Notes under the pieces: model-generated
Told to the model about the DNA's origin: nothing
The model's database searches: none
The model's input: only the letters and a program-made list of their open reading frames with translations
DNA from: DATAGF01 sp963819845
Lineage (GTDB): Bacteria; Actinomycetota; Thermoleophilia; Miltoncostaeales; Miltoncostaeaceae
Length of the DNA stretch: 64,000 nt
Reading direction: 5' to 3'
Assembly (NCBI GenBank): GCA_963819845.1
Contig: CAWFXQ010000008.1
Location: 434,001 to 498,000 of the forward strand
Shown here: positions 35,440-44,395 of the stretch, piece by piece
How the letters are laid out: every line of letters begins with the position of its first letter
Position numbering within the stretch: position 1 is the first letter of the stretch
Made by a program: the position numbers and the translations under genes

Positions 35440-35769
35440 TCAGGCGGCCATCGGCAGCGCCTGGACCGGACGGCCGGGGTCGGCCTCGGCCTCGCGGTTC
35501 ACCTCGGCGATGCGACGCATCAGCTCGCGGTGCGTGCGGGGGGCCTCCGCCGGCCGCGCGCCGAGCTCCGCCGACAGGCGGTCGGCCCACGCGACCAGGC
35601 TGGCGGGCGGGCGGGCCGTGGGATCCTGCAGCGCCTGCTCGAGCACCAGGCCACCGAGGGCCCGCAGCTCTGAGACGACGACGGCCCGTGGGCGGGCGGG
35701 GCGGGGCTTGGCGCGGCTGCGGCGCGATCGGGGCGAGGCGTTCACGGGCACGGCGGGACTCCTGGGCAC
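35440..35769 (-). CDS. Hypothetical small helical protein
   Basis: 109 residues, no family recognised. The first 30 residues are rich in Arg, Pro and Ser and probably disordered; residues about 32-108 form amphipathic helices (VVVSELRALGGLVLEQALQD, THRELMRRIAEVNREAEAD). A second GTG 18 nt downstream (35751) is an alternative start. Composition after residue 30 is protein-like and no competing gene is on the other strand, which is why it is listed. Confidence 0.5.
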   Translation of the reverse strand: MPRSPAVPVNASPRSRRSRAKPRPARPRAVVVSELRALGGLVLEQALQDPTARPPASLVAWADRLSAELGARPAEAPRTHRELMRRIAEVNREAEADPGRPVQALPMAA

Positions 35770-35832
35770 GGCGGGGCGGACACCGTCTCCATCGGCACCC
35801 CGCGACGCCGTCGAACTCCCCCGAAAGGGGGA

Positions 35833-36339
35833 TCAGAGACCGGGGCTGGCGGTCTCCTCGCGGTGGGTGGTGTTCTCCCCGACGATCCTCACCAGGCGCT
35901 GCGGGTCGGCGATGCCGCCGAAGCGGAAGCTGCTGGCGCGCTCGGCGCTGCCCGCCGTGTCGAAGTCGACCGCCCCGACGCGCATCACGCGGTCCATGAG
36001 GCTCTGCGAGATGTTGACGTTCTGGATGCGGTCGAAGCGCGCCGTCTGCTCGTGCCGCGACAGGAGCCCCTGGCGCACCCGCAGGCGCTGGTCGGTGAGC
36101 TGGTAGAAGGTCGCGTAGCGCCTCAGCACGTCGTAGGCCACGACGAGCACGACCAGCAGGAGCGAGATCAGCAGCCACTGGCCGTAGGGGAGCCCGGTGC
36201 CCTGGTCGTTGGCGCGGAGGATGCCGGCGATGATCACCGGCAGCAGCGCCAGGGGCACCCAGACGACGAAGTAGCTGAGCTGGCCGCGCCACGACGGGCG
36301 CCCCTGCCACAGGACCCTCTCCCCCTCCAGCAGCTCCAT
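35833..36339 (-). CDS. Membrane protein with bacterial PH domain (bPH2/DUF304)
   Basis: 168 residues. Two membrane helices (about 22-43 and 52-70) followed by a PH-like domain: YQLTDQRLRVRQGLLSRHEQTARFDRIQNVNISQSLMDRVMRVGAVDFDTAG is the classic YdbS/YdbT-type DUF304 pattern. Function is unknown, with a possible envelope stress role in other bacteria. The ATG is 8 nt after a TAGGTT box. Confidence 0.85.
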   Translation of the reverse strand: MELLEGERVLWQGRPSWRGQLSYFVVWVPLALLPVIIAGILRANDQGTGLPYGQWLLISLLLVVLVVAYDVLRRYATFYQLTDQRLRVRQGLLSRHEQTARFDRIQNVNISQSLMDRVMRVGAVDFDTAGSAERASSFRFGGIADPQRLVRIVGENTTHREETASPGL

Positions 36340-36347
36340 GGGGGCGA

Positions 36348-36353
36348 AACCTA
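36348..36353 (-). promoter_or_regulatory. Putative -10 box, PH-domain gene
   Basis: TAGGTT, 8 nt before the ATG at 36339; another short-leader or leaderless arrangement. Confidence 0.45.
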
Positions 36354-36440
36354 GCGGGGACGGGGAGCCGCCTGCGCGGGCCTCGTCACGACGGATACGA
36401 TGTCGCCCGTCCCGGACGGCTTACGCGAGGAGTCGAGCGC

Positions 36441-38409
36441 ATGAGCAGCGACGGCCCGACGATCACGTCCCTGGAGCTGGAGGACCGGCGCTTCCCGCCG
36501 GACGCCGGCTTCGCGGCCCAGGCCAACGCCTCCGCCGAGCTCTACGAGGCGGCGGCGGCAGACCCCGAGGCCTTCTGGCTGGCCCAGGCCAAGGAGCTCC
36601 TCACCTGGAGCCGCGAGCCGACCGAGGGCGTCGACCGCTCGAACCCGCCCTTCTTCCGCTGGTTCGCCGACGGCACGCTCAACGTCAGCGTCAACTGCCT
36701 CGACCGCCATCTGGAGACGCGCGGCGAGGTGGTCGCCTTCCACTGGGAGGGCGAGCCGGGCGACCGCCTGGAGATCACCTACGCCGACCTCCACGAGCGG
36801 GTCTGCCGGCTGGCCAACGGCCTGCGCGCCCGCGGGGTGGGCCGGGGCGACCGCGTGGCCATCTACCTGGGGATGGTTCCCGAGATCGCGGTGGCCATGC
36901 TGGCCTGCGCGCGCATCGGCGCGCCGCACACGGTCGTGTTCGGCGGCTTCTCGCCCGACAGTCTGGCCGACCGCATCCTCGACTGTGGATGCGTGGCCGT
37001 CATCACCGGCGACGGGGCCTGGCGCGGCGGCAAGGTCGTGCCGCTCAAGGCCAACACCGACGCCGCCCTGGAGCGCTGCCCCGACGTGGCCACGTGCATC
37101 GTCGTTCGGCGCACCGAGAGCGAGATCGGCTGGGTCGAGGGCCGCGACGTCTGGTACCACGAGCTCGTCGCCGCCCAGAGCGCCGAGTGCGAGCCCGAGC
37201 AGGTGGAGGCCGAGGACCTGCTCTACATCCTCTACACCTCCGGCACCACCGGGAAGCCGAAGGGCATCGTGCACACCACCGGCGGATACCTCACGGGCGT
37301 GGCGGCCACCCACCGCTGGGTCTTCGACATCAAGGACGACGACGTCTACTGGTGCGCGGCCGACGTCGGCTGGGTCACCGGGCACAGCTACATCGTCTAC
37401 GGGCCGCTGGCCAACGGGGCGACCGGGATCCTCTACGAGGGCGCGCCCGGCACCCCCGACAAGGACCGCTGGTGGGAGATCATCGCCCGCTACAGGGCGA
37501 CGATCCTCTACTGCGCCCCCACCGCGATCCGGACCTTCATGAAGTGGGGCACCGAGTACCCCGAGCGCCACGACCTCGGCTCCCTGCGCCTGCTCGGCTC
37601 GGTGGGCGAGCCGATCAACCCCGAGGCGTGGATCTGGTACCGCACCCACATCGGCGGCGACCGCTGCCCGGTGGTTGACACCTGGTGGCAGACCGAGACC
37701 GGCAACATCCTCATCAGCCCGCTGCCGGGCGTGACGACCCTCAAGCCCGGATCGGCCACCAAGCCGCTGCCGGGCGTCAGTGCCGACGTCGTTGACGCCG
37801 ACGGCAACACCGTGCCGCTGGGCCAGGGGGGCTACCTGGTGCTGCGGGAGCCCTGGCCGGCGATGCTGCGCACGCTCTACGGCGACGACGAGCGCTTCGT
37901 CGAGACCTACTGGAGCCAGTACCCGGGCCTCTACCTTGCCGGCGACGGCTGCCGGCGGGACGAGGACGGCGACTACTGGCTGCTGGGGCGCATCGACGAC
38001 GTCATGAACGTCTCGGGCCACCGCCTGTCAACGATCGAGATCGAGTCGGCGCTCGTGGACCACCCCAAGGTGGCCGAGGCCGCCGTGGTGGGCCGCAGCG
38101 ACGAGACCACGGGCCAGGCGATCGCCGCCTTCGTCACGCTCAAGGGCGGCGTGACCGGCGACGAGGCCCTCATCGCCGAGCTGCGCCAGCACGTGGCCAC
38201 CAAGATCGGCGGCATCGCCCGGCCGAAGTCGATCGTCCTCACCGACGACCTGCCCAAGACCCGCTCGGGCAAGATCATGCGCCGCCTGCTGCGCGACATC
38301 TCCGAGGACCGGCAGCTGGGCGACGTCACGACCCTCGCCAACGAGGAGGTCGTGCGCGAGATCTCCGACCTAGGCGGGCGCCGCGCGGGCCGCGGGCAAG
38401 GAGGAATAG
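36441..38409 (+). CDS. acs: Acetyl-CoA synthetase (late frameshift)
   Basis: About 655 residues after correction. Makes acetyl-CoA from acetate, ATP and CoA. Adenylation motifs: LYTSGTTGKPKGIVHTTGGY, ADVGWVTGHSYIVYGPL, DTWWQTETGNI, RIDDVMNVSGHRLSTIEIESAL, and the acetylation-controlled lysine in PKTRSGKIMRR. Near the end an extra A at about 38372 prevents the natural stop; without it the protein ends DLAGAARAAGKEE at the TAG 38407-38409. Read literally, the frame runs on to 38867 over the opposite gene, which is unlikely. An ATG start with GAGGAG about 10 nt upstream. Confidence 0.95.
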
Positions 38410-38431
38410 CGGCGGAGGGCCGCGCCGGCGG

Positions 38432-39055
38432 TCACAGGCCGGGCGGCAGCGACCGCCCGGTCTCGGCCAGCCTGCCCTGCGCGTGCGCCAGGGCGAAGGC
38501 GAGGGCGTTGCGCGCCGCCCCGCGCCGGTCGGACTCGCGGAACCAGGTGACCACGCCCTCGACGCCCAGGGCGAGCGCCAGCCGGTCGTCGGCGCCCGCG
38601 TCGGCCGCGAGCGCCGTCAGCAGGGCGAGCGCGGCGATCTCGCGCGCGGGGCCGCCCGTCCCCGGCGCGTCGGTGATCCGCGGCACCAGCCCGCCCCGGG
38701 TGGCCATCACATCGCTGACCACCCGGGCGTTCCCCGGCCCGTCCCAGGGGACGACCGCGAGGGCCCCGCGCACCCCCAGGGTGTCGAGCGGCACCAGGCC
38801 GCCCGGCAGCGGCTCCTCGCCCGCCGCAGCGATGCCCGACGCCGTGCGGGCCAGGGCGTCGCGGTAGGCCGCCCACCGCGACTCGGGCGCGTTCTGGGCG
38901 CCGAGCGCCGCTGACCCGACGCCCAGCGCCAGGCGGTCGGCGTCCTCGTGGACGGGCCAGCGGCCCTCGCCCGCGTGCAGCAGCACCGCGGCGCTGCGCG
39001 GGCCGTAGAACGCCACCTCGGCACGGGCCAGGGGCGCGCGGTCGAACAGGCCCAT
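38432..39055 (-). CDS. Hypothetical protein
   Basis: 207 residues, no recognised domain. It begins MGLFDRAPLARAEVAFYGPRS and has an all-soluble composition with alternating helices (REIAALALLTALAADAGADDRLALALG; ARNALAFALAHAQGRLAETG). No membrane segment, signal or nucleotide motif is visible. A GGGGAGCGAGG stretch precedes the ATG and can act as ribosome-binding site. It converges on acs. Confidence 0.65.
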   Translation of the reverse strand: MGLFDRAPLARAEVAFYGPRSAAVLLHAGEGRWPVHEDADRLALGVGSAALGAQNAPESRWAAYRDALARTASGIAAAGEEPLPGGLVPLDTLGVRGALAVVPWDGPGNARVVSDVMATRGGLVPRITDAPGTGGPAREIAALALLTALAADAGADDRLALALGVEGVVTWFRESDRRGAARNALAFALAHAQGRLAETGRSLPPGL

Positions 39056-39146
39056 CCTCGCTCCCCGGTCTGGCGCGCGCCGCGAGGGGCGCCTAGGCGC
39101 CGCTCTACGCCGCGGCTAGCGCCCGATCGCCGCGGTCGTGCGCGAC

Positions 39147-39177
39147 TTGACTTAGCAACAGGCTAAATGACTACCGT
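39147..39177 (+). promoter_or_regulatory. Promoter with internal palindrome before the CDF metal exporter
   Basis: TTGACT (39147-39152) and TACCGT (39172-39177) are 19 nt apart. Between them lies TTAGCaacagGCTAA (39152-39166), a palindrome with perfect 5-nt arms. A binding site between -35 and -10 with over-long spacing is typical of metalloregulators of the MerR or ArsR/SmtB type. No regulator gene is adjacent. Confidence 0.5.
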
Positions 39178-39185
39178 CGGCGACG

Positions 39186-40055
39186 ATGCCGGATCACGGC
39201 CGCCAGAACCGCGCCGCCGCCCTCCTCTCGGTGGCCTCCAACGCCGTCCTGACGGTCGTCAAGCTGGCGATCGGAATCCTCACCGGCTCGGTGGCGGTGC
39301 TCTCGGAGGCCGCCAACTCGGCGGGCGACCTGATCGCCTCGGCGATCGCGTTCGCGGGCGTGCGCGCCGCCGCCCGCCCCGCCGACTCGGACCACCCCTA
39401 CGGCCACGGCAAGAGCGAGAACCTGGCCGCCGCCATCGAGGGCGTGCTGGTCCTCGCCGCCGGCGCGGCCGTGGCCGTCGAGGCGGCCCGGCGCCTGGCG
39501 ACCGGGGCCCCGGAGATCGCCCACCTCGACCTGGCCGTCGCGGTCATGGCGGCGTCGGCCGCCGTGAACGTCGTCGTCGCCCTGCGCCTCCGCCGGGTCG
39601 CCCGGCGCACCGGCTCGCCGGCCATCGAGGGCGACGCCGCCCACCTCGCCTCCGACGTCTGGACCTCGGGCGCGACGGCCGCCGGGCTCGCGCTGGTGGC
39701 GATCACCGGCTGGGCCGCCCTCGACGCGTTCGTCGCCCTCGCCGTCGCCGGCTACGTCGTCGCCGTCGGCGCACGCCTGGCCTGGCGCGCGGCCCACGTG
39801 CTGCTCGACGGCAGCCTCCCGCCGAGCGAGCTCGCCGTCATCGCGGGCGTGCTCGCCCGCTTCGAGGACGAGGGCGTGAGCTTCCACGCGCTTCGCGGCC
39901 GGCGGGCCGGCAGCGCCCGCCTGGTTGACCTGCACATGGTCGTCCCGCCCGACACGACGGTGCGCCGCGGCCACGCCATGAGCGGCCGCGTGAAGGGGGC
40001 CGTGCGGGCCGCGCTGCCCGGCACCGAGGTGCTCATCCACCTCGAGGATCACTAG
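39186..40055 (+). CDS. Cation diffusion facilitator (CDF) divalent metal exporter
   Basis: 289 residues, six membrane helices and a C-terminal cytoplasmic domain. Metal-site motifs: EAANSAGDLIAS in helix 2 (Asn/Asp pair) and GDAAHLASDVWTS in helix 5 (His/Asp pair); DHPYGHGKSE in the loop between helices 2 and 3 is diagnostic. Exports Zn2+, Fe2+, Co2+ or Mn2+ by proton antiport; the Asn-Asp/His-Asp set does not settle the ion. The ATG follows the palindrome-bearing promoter. Confidence 0.92.
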   Translation: MPDHGRQNRAAALLSVASNAVLTVVKLAIGILTGSVAVLSEAANSAGDLIASAIAFAGVRAAARPADSDHPYGHGKSENLAAAIEGVLVLAAGAAVAVEAARRLATGAPEIAHLDLAVAVMAASAAVNVVVALRLRRVARRTGSPAIEGDAAHLASDVWTSGATAAGLALVAITGWAALDAFVALAVAGYVVAVGARLAWRAAHVLLDGSLPPSELAVIAGVLARFEDEGVSFHALRGRRAGSARLVDLHMVVPPDTTVRRGHAMSGRVKGAVRAALPGTEVLIHLEDH

Positions 40056-40121
40056 GGACGCCGCGCGAGCCGGCAACGCCGGGCGGAAGGGTCCGCGGCG
40101 GCCGTGGCGAACCATCGCGGC

Positions 40122-40319
40122 ATGACGACCAACGCCCTCTCCATCGCCGACGACGACACCCTCCAGGTGGCGCGTCCGCCTCGCCTTCCCCACGCCATCC
40201 CGCCCCGCCGCCTCGACGAGATGGACCTCGACCCGCCCTCCGGGCCCGTCCCGGCGGAGGTCCTCGCCTACTTCGAGGCCGCCGTCCTGCGCGAAGGGCT
40301 CCGCCAGGCCGCCGCCTGA
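40122..40319 (+). CDS. Possible small protein, 65 residues
   Basis: Begins MTTNALSIADDDTLQVARPP and ends PVPAEVLAYFEAAVLREGLRQAAA, with a Pro/Arg-rich middle and a C-terminal helix. No family is recognised. An in-frame GTG at 40104 could extend it by six residues. It is followed 10 nt later by another small frame in the same direction, suggesting a two-gene unit. Confidence 0.45.
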   Translation: MTTNALSIADDDTLQVARPPRLPHAIPPRRLDEMDLDPPSGPVPAEVLAYFEAAVLREGLRQAAA

Positions 40320-40329
40320 CCCCGCTCCG

Positions 40330-40506
40330 ATGGTCCGGGCGCTCCCCGGCGAGGAGATCACGGCCATCGCCCGGCGCCACGTGCCGGACGAGCACGCCGA
40401 GGGCCTCGCCGGCTCCGAGCTCGGCGACCCGGAGCGCACCTTCGTCCTCTATCGGGTCAGGCCCGACCGCTGGCTGACGGCCGACTTCAGCGAGGGCGCG
40501 GGGTAG
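40330..40506 (+). CDS. Small protein, 58 residues, pyridoxamine-oxidase-like tail pattern
   Basis: Translation starts MVRALPGEEITAIARRHVP and ends FVLYRVRPDRWLTADFSEG. The end is reminiscent of short actinobacterial proteins with a final strand in which an Arg-Pro-Asp-Arg turn is followed by a Trp-Leu-Thr-Ala-Asp-Phe strand, like the last strand of flavin-binding split-barrel proteins; this is a pattern impression only. The frame is clean and protein-like. It is too short for common gene-length cut-offs and easily missed. Confidence 0.5.
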   Translation: MVRALPGEEITAIARRHVPDEHAEGLAGSELGDPERTFVLYRVRPDRWLTADFSEGAG

Positions 40507-40580
40507 GGCGCGGGGCGCGGGGCCGGGGGGCGGCCCTTCGGCGCCACCACGGCGCCGATCGACCGCAAACCGCGAGCCGG

Positions 40581-40586
40581 TAGGGT
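40581..40586 (+). promoter_or_regulatory. Putative -10 box of the leader frame and MFS exporter
   Basis: TAGGGT, 10 nt before the ATG of the leader reading frame at 40597. The exporter start lies about 100 nt downstream of this box. Confidence 0.45.
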
Positions 40587-40596
40587 CCGGCGCCCA

Positions 40597-40689
40597 ATGG
40601 CTCTGGACCACTCGCATCCCATCCCTCGGTGTGACGGGCCCCGCGCCACCGGGGGCGCCGCCCACCCGGCGCCGGGAGGAAGGCGATGA
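40597..40689 (+). CDS. Upstream leader reading frame, 30 residues
   Basis: Starts MALDHSHPIPRCDGP and ends APGGRR. Its TGA (40687-40689) overlaps the ATG of the DHA2 exporter (ATGA), and its own ATG is close to the predicted transcription start, so it would be translated first on an almost leaderless mRNA. The exporter's GGAGGAAGG ribosome-binding site lies inside this frame. The arrangement suggests a leader peptide controlling exporter translation. Chance overlap is possible. Confidence 0.5.
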   Translation: MALDHSHPIPRCDGPRATGGAAHPAPGGRR

Positions 40690-42338
40690 CGGCGGCGGCG
40701 GCGGGCCGGGCCGGCGCGGCGGGGATCATCCTGCTGACGCTGGCGACGGGGCAGTTCGTCATGTCCCTGGACACGACGGTGATGAACACGGCCATCGCCA
40801 CGGTGGCCGACGACCTCGACACGACGATCACCGGCATCCAGACCGCGATCACGCTCTACACGCTGGTGATGGCCTCCCTCATGATCACCGGCGGCAAGCT
40901 CGGCGAGATCCTCGGCCGCAAGCGCGCCTTCTCGATCGGGTGCGTCGTCTACGCCTGCGGGTCGCTGACGACCGCCCTGGCCCCGAACCTGACGGTGCTG
41001 ATCATCGGCTGGTCGGTCCTCGAGGGCCTGGGGGCCGTCCTGATCATGCCGGCGATCGTGGCGCTGGTCGCGTCGAACTTCGCCAAGCCCGAGCGCCCCC
41101 GCGCGTACGGACTCGTGGCCGCAGCAGGCGCGATCGCCGCGGCCCTCGGGCCGGTGATCGGCGGCGCGTTCACCACCTACGCCTCGTGGCGGTGGGTGTT
41201 CGCCGGCGAGGTGCTGATCGTGATCGTGATCCTGGTGCTGGCGCGCCGCGCGGCCGACACGCCCGCGGAGGAGGGCGTGCGGCTCGACCTGGTCGGCACG
41301 GCCCTGTCCGCCGTCGGCCTGGGCCTCATCGTGCTCGGCGTCCTGCGCTCCGGGGTGTGGGGGTTCGTCCAGCCGAAGCCCGAGGCGCCCGAGTGGCTCG
41401 GGCTCTCACCGGTGGTCTGGCTCGTGCTCGCCGGCGGCGTGGTGCTGGCGCTGTTCCTGTGGTGGGAGAGCCGGCGCCTCCGGCGTGGCGAGGACGCGCT
41501 CATGGACCCGACGCTCCTGCGCAACGTCCAGCTGCGGAGCGGGGTCACCTCGTTCCTGTTCATGTTCCTGATCCTGGCCGGCATCTTCTTCGTCGTGCCG
41601 CTCTTCCTCTCGGTCTCGCTCGGGCTGTCGGCGGTCGAGACGGGAGTGCGGCTGCTCCCGCTCTCGCTGACGCTGCTGCTCTTCGCCGCCGGCGTACCCA
41701 AGCTGTTCCCGAATGCGTCACCGCGACGCGTCGTCAACCTCGGCTTCATGGCGCTGTTCGCCGGCCTCGTCCTCCTGGTCGCCCTGCTCGAGGTGGGCGC
41801 GGAGCCGGAGATCGTCACCTGGCCGCTGCTGCTCGCCGGCAGCGGCCTCGGCGCGATGGCGTCCCAGCTCGGAAGCGTGACCGTGTCGGCCGTGCCCGAC
41901 GAGAAGAGCGGCGAGGTGGGCGGGCTGCAGAACACCGGGACCCAGCTCGGCGCCTCCATCGGCACCGCCCTGGCCGGCGCGGTGCTCATCTCCGCGCTCA
42001 CGGCCTCGTTCTTCACCGGCATCCAGGGCAACCCGGACGTCCCCGACAGCGTCGTCTCGCAGGCGCAGACCGAGCTGGCCGGCGGCGTCCCGTTCCTCTC
42101 CGACGCCGACCTCGAGTCCGCGCTGGCCGATGCCGACGTGCCCACGGCCACGGCCGACGCGGTGGTCGACACCAACGAGCAGAGTCGCATCAACGGGCTC
42201 CGCGCCGCCGTGTCGGTCCTGGCGTTGCTCAGCCTGGTCGCCCTGTTCTTCACGCGGGGCCTCCCGAGGGTGCAACCCGGCGCTCAGCCGGGCCGGGCTC
42301 CGCCCGACAGGATGGGGGCCGGGTTGACGGGCGCCTGA
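40686..42338 (+). CDS. DHA2-family (14-helix) MFS drug exporter
   Basis: 550 residues with about 14 membrane helices. Motif D1/A-type features are visible: LDTTVMNTAIATVADDL in helix 1, the loop GGKLGEILGRKRAF, and the motif C-like stretch GAIAAALGPVIGGAF diagnostic of antiporters. It probably exports antibiotics or other amphipathic compounds by proton antiport. A strong GGAGGAAGG lies just before the ATG. It is followed by a second family member in the same direction. Confidence 0.92.
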   Translation: MTAAAAGRAGAAGIILLTLATGQFVMSLDTTVMNTAIATVADDLDTTITGIQTAITLYTLVMASLMITGGKLGEILGRKRAFSIGCVVYACGSLTTALAPNLTVLIIGWSVLEGLGAVLIMPAIVALVASNFAKPERPRAYGLVAAAGAIAAALGPVIGGAFTTYASWRWVFAGEVLIVIVILVLARRAADTPAEEGVRLDLVGTALSAVGLGLIVLGVLRSGVWGFVQPKPEAPEWLGLSPVVWLVLAGGVVLALFLWWESRRLRRGEDALMDPTLLRNVQLRSGVTSFLFMFLILAGIFFVVPLFLSVSLGLSAVETGVRLLPLSLTLLLFAAGVPKLFPNASPRRVVNLGFMALFAGLVLLVALLEVGAEPEIVTWPLLLAGSGLGAMASQLGSVTVSAVPDEKSGEVGGLQNTGTQLGASIGTALAGAVLISALTASFFTGIQGNPDVPDSVVSQAQTELAGGVPFLSDADLESALADADVPTATADAVVDTNEQSRINGLRAAVSVLALLSLVALFFTRGLPRVQPGAQPGRAPPDRMGAGLTGA

Positions 42339-42407
42339 GCGCCCTCACGAACCAGGCCTCGGGCCGACGTGGATCAGCTCGGTCGCCAGCCGTCCGTGCA
42401 CGCGGCG

Positions 42408-42413
42408 TAGCCT
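42408..42413 (+). promoter_or_regulatory. Putative -10 box of the second MFS gene
   Basis: TAGCCT with a 6-nt gap to the ATG at 42420; a leaderless start independent of the upstream exporter. Confidence 0.45.
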
Positions 42414-42419
42414 CCCCTC

Positions 42420-44012
42420 ATGCCAGAGCCCGGCACCGGCGCGCCCGTGGAGGCGACCGGCAATCCGCGGCTCGCCGTCCTGCTGGCGATGGCGATGTTC
42501 GTGCTCGTCGTCAACACATCGCTGATGAACGTCTCGATCTCCGCGGTGGTCGAAGACCTCGACACGACCGTCAGCTCCGTCCAGTCCGCGATCGCGATCG
42601 AGGCGCTGGTGTCCGCCGCGTTCATCCTGATCGGGAGCAAGGTCGGCGATCTCATCGGGCGCAAGCGGGCCTACGTGCTGGGCCTGCTCGGCTACGCCGT
42701 CGGCGCGCTGGCGATGGCGCTGGCCCAGAGCCTGACGGCGGTGATCATCTTCTGGGCACTGGTGGGCGGGCTCGGGGCGTCGCTGCTGCTGCCCGCCATG
42801 CAGTCCCTCATCCACGGCAACTTCGAGGGAGCTGCTCAGAAGAAGGCCTACGCCACCGTCGGGGCCGCGGCCGCGATCGCCGTCGCCGTCGGACCGCTGC
42901 TCGGAGGCTTCGTCACCACCTACACGTCCTGGCGCATCGGCTTCCTGCTGGAGGTCGTGATCATCGCGATCGTGCTCTCCGGCATGGGGCTCGTGCGCGA
43001 CGTGCCCTACACCGGGCCTCGGCGCATCGACGTCGTCGGTGCGGGCCTCTCCGTCGTGGGCATGGGTGGCATCGTGCTGGGCATCCTGGTGTGGCAGGAG
43101 GGCGGTGAGGCCGTCGGCGCTGTCCTGGCGATCGGCGTCGTCGGCCTCGCAGCGTTCGTGTACTGGCTCGTGCGGCGCACACGTCAGGGGAAGCCGACGC
43201 TGATCGACCCGGGCCTGTTCAGATCGAAGGTCTTCAGATTCGGGATCTCAGGGCAGCTGCTCCAGCAGGTCGCCCTCGGCGGAGCCATGATCTCGCTGCC
43301 GATCTACCTGCAGATGGTCCTCGAGTACAACGCGCTGGAGGCGGGCCTCTCGCTCGCGCCGCTCTCGCTCAGCATGTTCGGAGTGGCCCTCCTCGCGGCG
43401 AAGAAGGCGGGAGCGCGACGTGCGAGCAGCATCATCAGGCTGGGGTTCGCGCTCCTGACGATCGGGATGGCCCTGTTGATCCCGATCGTGCCGCGGGCAG
43501 ACTCGGGCTGGTATCTGGTGGTCCCCCTGGTGATCGCGGGGACGGGGCTGGGCCTTCTGGTGTCCCAGCTCAACAACTACACGCTGGCCCCCGTCTCTGA
43601 GGAGCGCGTCAGCGAGGCCGCCGGCGTGAACTCGGCGGCGGGATCGTTCGGGCTGTCGTTCGGATTGGCCGTCGCGGGCGGCATCATGCTGGCCGCGCTC
43701 TCGATCACCTTCACCCAGATGGCGGAGTCGAGCACCGTCCTGCGCCCGGCCGAACAGGAGCGCGTCGCCAACGCCTTGGAGGACGACGCCGAGGTGCTGA
43801 GCAACACGAAGCTCGAAGAGTTGCTCGTCGGCCAGCCCCAGGAGGTCCAGGACGAGATCATCCGCATCAACACCGACGCACGACCGCTGGCCCTTCAGGT
43901 GGCGCTGCTCGTCCCGCTCCTCGCCGGTCTCATCGGGTTTGTGAACTCGTTCCGGATGATGCGCCTACCGGACCCCGCGCCCTCCGACTCAGTCGAGATG
44001 GCCCTGGGCTAG
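42420..44012 (+). CDS. Second DHA2-family MFS drug exporter
   Basis: 530 residues, about 14 membrane helices, clearly a distant relative of the preceding exporter: NTSLMNVSISAVVEDLDTTVS, GSKVGDLIGRKRAYVLG, and AAIAVAVGPLLGGFVTTYTSWR align by eye. Identity looks low, so this is not a recent tandem copy. The gene uses more A/T-ending and AGA-type codons than its neighbours (for example around 43220-43250), which may reflect transfer. Substrate unknown. Confidence 0.9.
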   Translation: MPEPGTGAPVEATGNPRLAVLLAMAMFVLVVNTSLMNVSISAVVEDLDTTVSSVQSAIAIEALVSAAFILIGSKVGDLIGRKRAYVLGLLGYAVGALAMALAQSLTAVIIFWALVGGLGASLLLPAMQSLIHGNFEGAAQKKAYATVGAAAAIAVAVGPLLGGFVTTYTSWRIGFLLEVVIIAIVLSGMGLVRDVPYTGPRRIDVVGAGLSVVGMGGIVLGILVWQEGGEAVGAVLAIGVVGLAAFVYWLVRRTRQGKPTLIDPGLFRSKVFRFGISGQLLQQVALGGAMISLPIYLQMVLEYNALEAGLSLAPLSLSMFGVALLAAKKAGARRASSIIRLGFALLTIGMALLIPIVPRADSGWYLVVPLVIAGTGLGLLVSQLNNYTLAPVSEERVSEAAGVNSAAGSFGLSFGLAVAGGIMLAALSITFTQMAESSTVLRPAEQERVANALEDDAEVLSNTKLEELLVGQPQEVQDEIIRINTDARPLALQVALLVPLLAGLIGFVNSFRMMRLPDPAPSDSVEMALG

Positions 44013-44395
44013 CTTTCTCGAGGGGCGGCACACCAGGCCCCTTACCCGCGACAGCGTCATCGACACTCCAGGCCCGGTCGGCGCGCGGTCTTCGCGAGGG
44101 CGCTCCTGCGCCCGGGAGGCGCTGTGAGCCGGGGGACCCCCTCGCGACATAACGGCGCAAGCGGGGCCGACGGACACCCGCCAGGACACCCGCGCTCGCA
44201 TCCGATGGACGCCGACCGCAGCGGCGCGGCGATCCGGCCGCGGTGCGCGGACGACGAGGAATCCCTGCCCCGGCGAATCGTCCAGTTCTGGACTGTTCCG
44301 ACTCGCACCAGGGGAGTCGGGGGTGCCAGGACACGCGGGCATGCCGGCGAGAGGCTGGTTATCGTCCTGGCCACCGCGACCGAAGGGAGACGCAG
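44013..44395. other. Gene-poor stretch with GGACACCC repeats
   Basis: 383 nt between the MFS gene and the cold-shock gene with no convincing gene. It contains two direct copies of GGACACCC, 44172-44179 and 44184-44191 (12-nt period). The same octamer occurs as a close pair at 47610-47628, at the other side of the island that begins here. No tRNA fragment or integrase gene is visible. Confidence 0.4.

Noticed and set aside
38409..38867. Acetyl-CoA synthetase with a 150-residue C-terminal extension
   Set aside because: The extension is Arg/Ser/Pro-rich and lies over a good gene on the other strand. A one-base correction near 38372 gives a normal-length protein.
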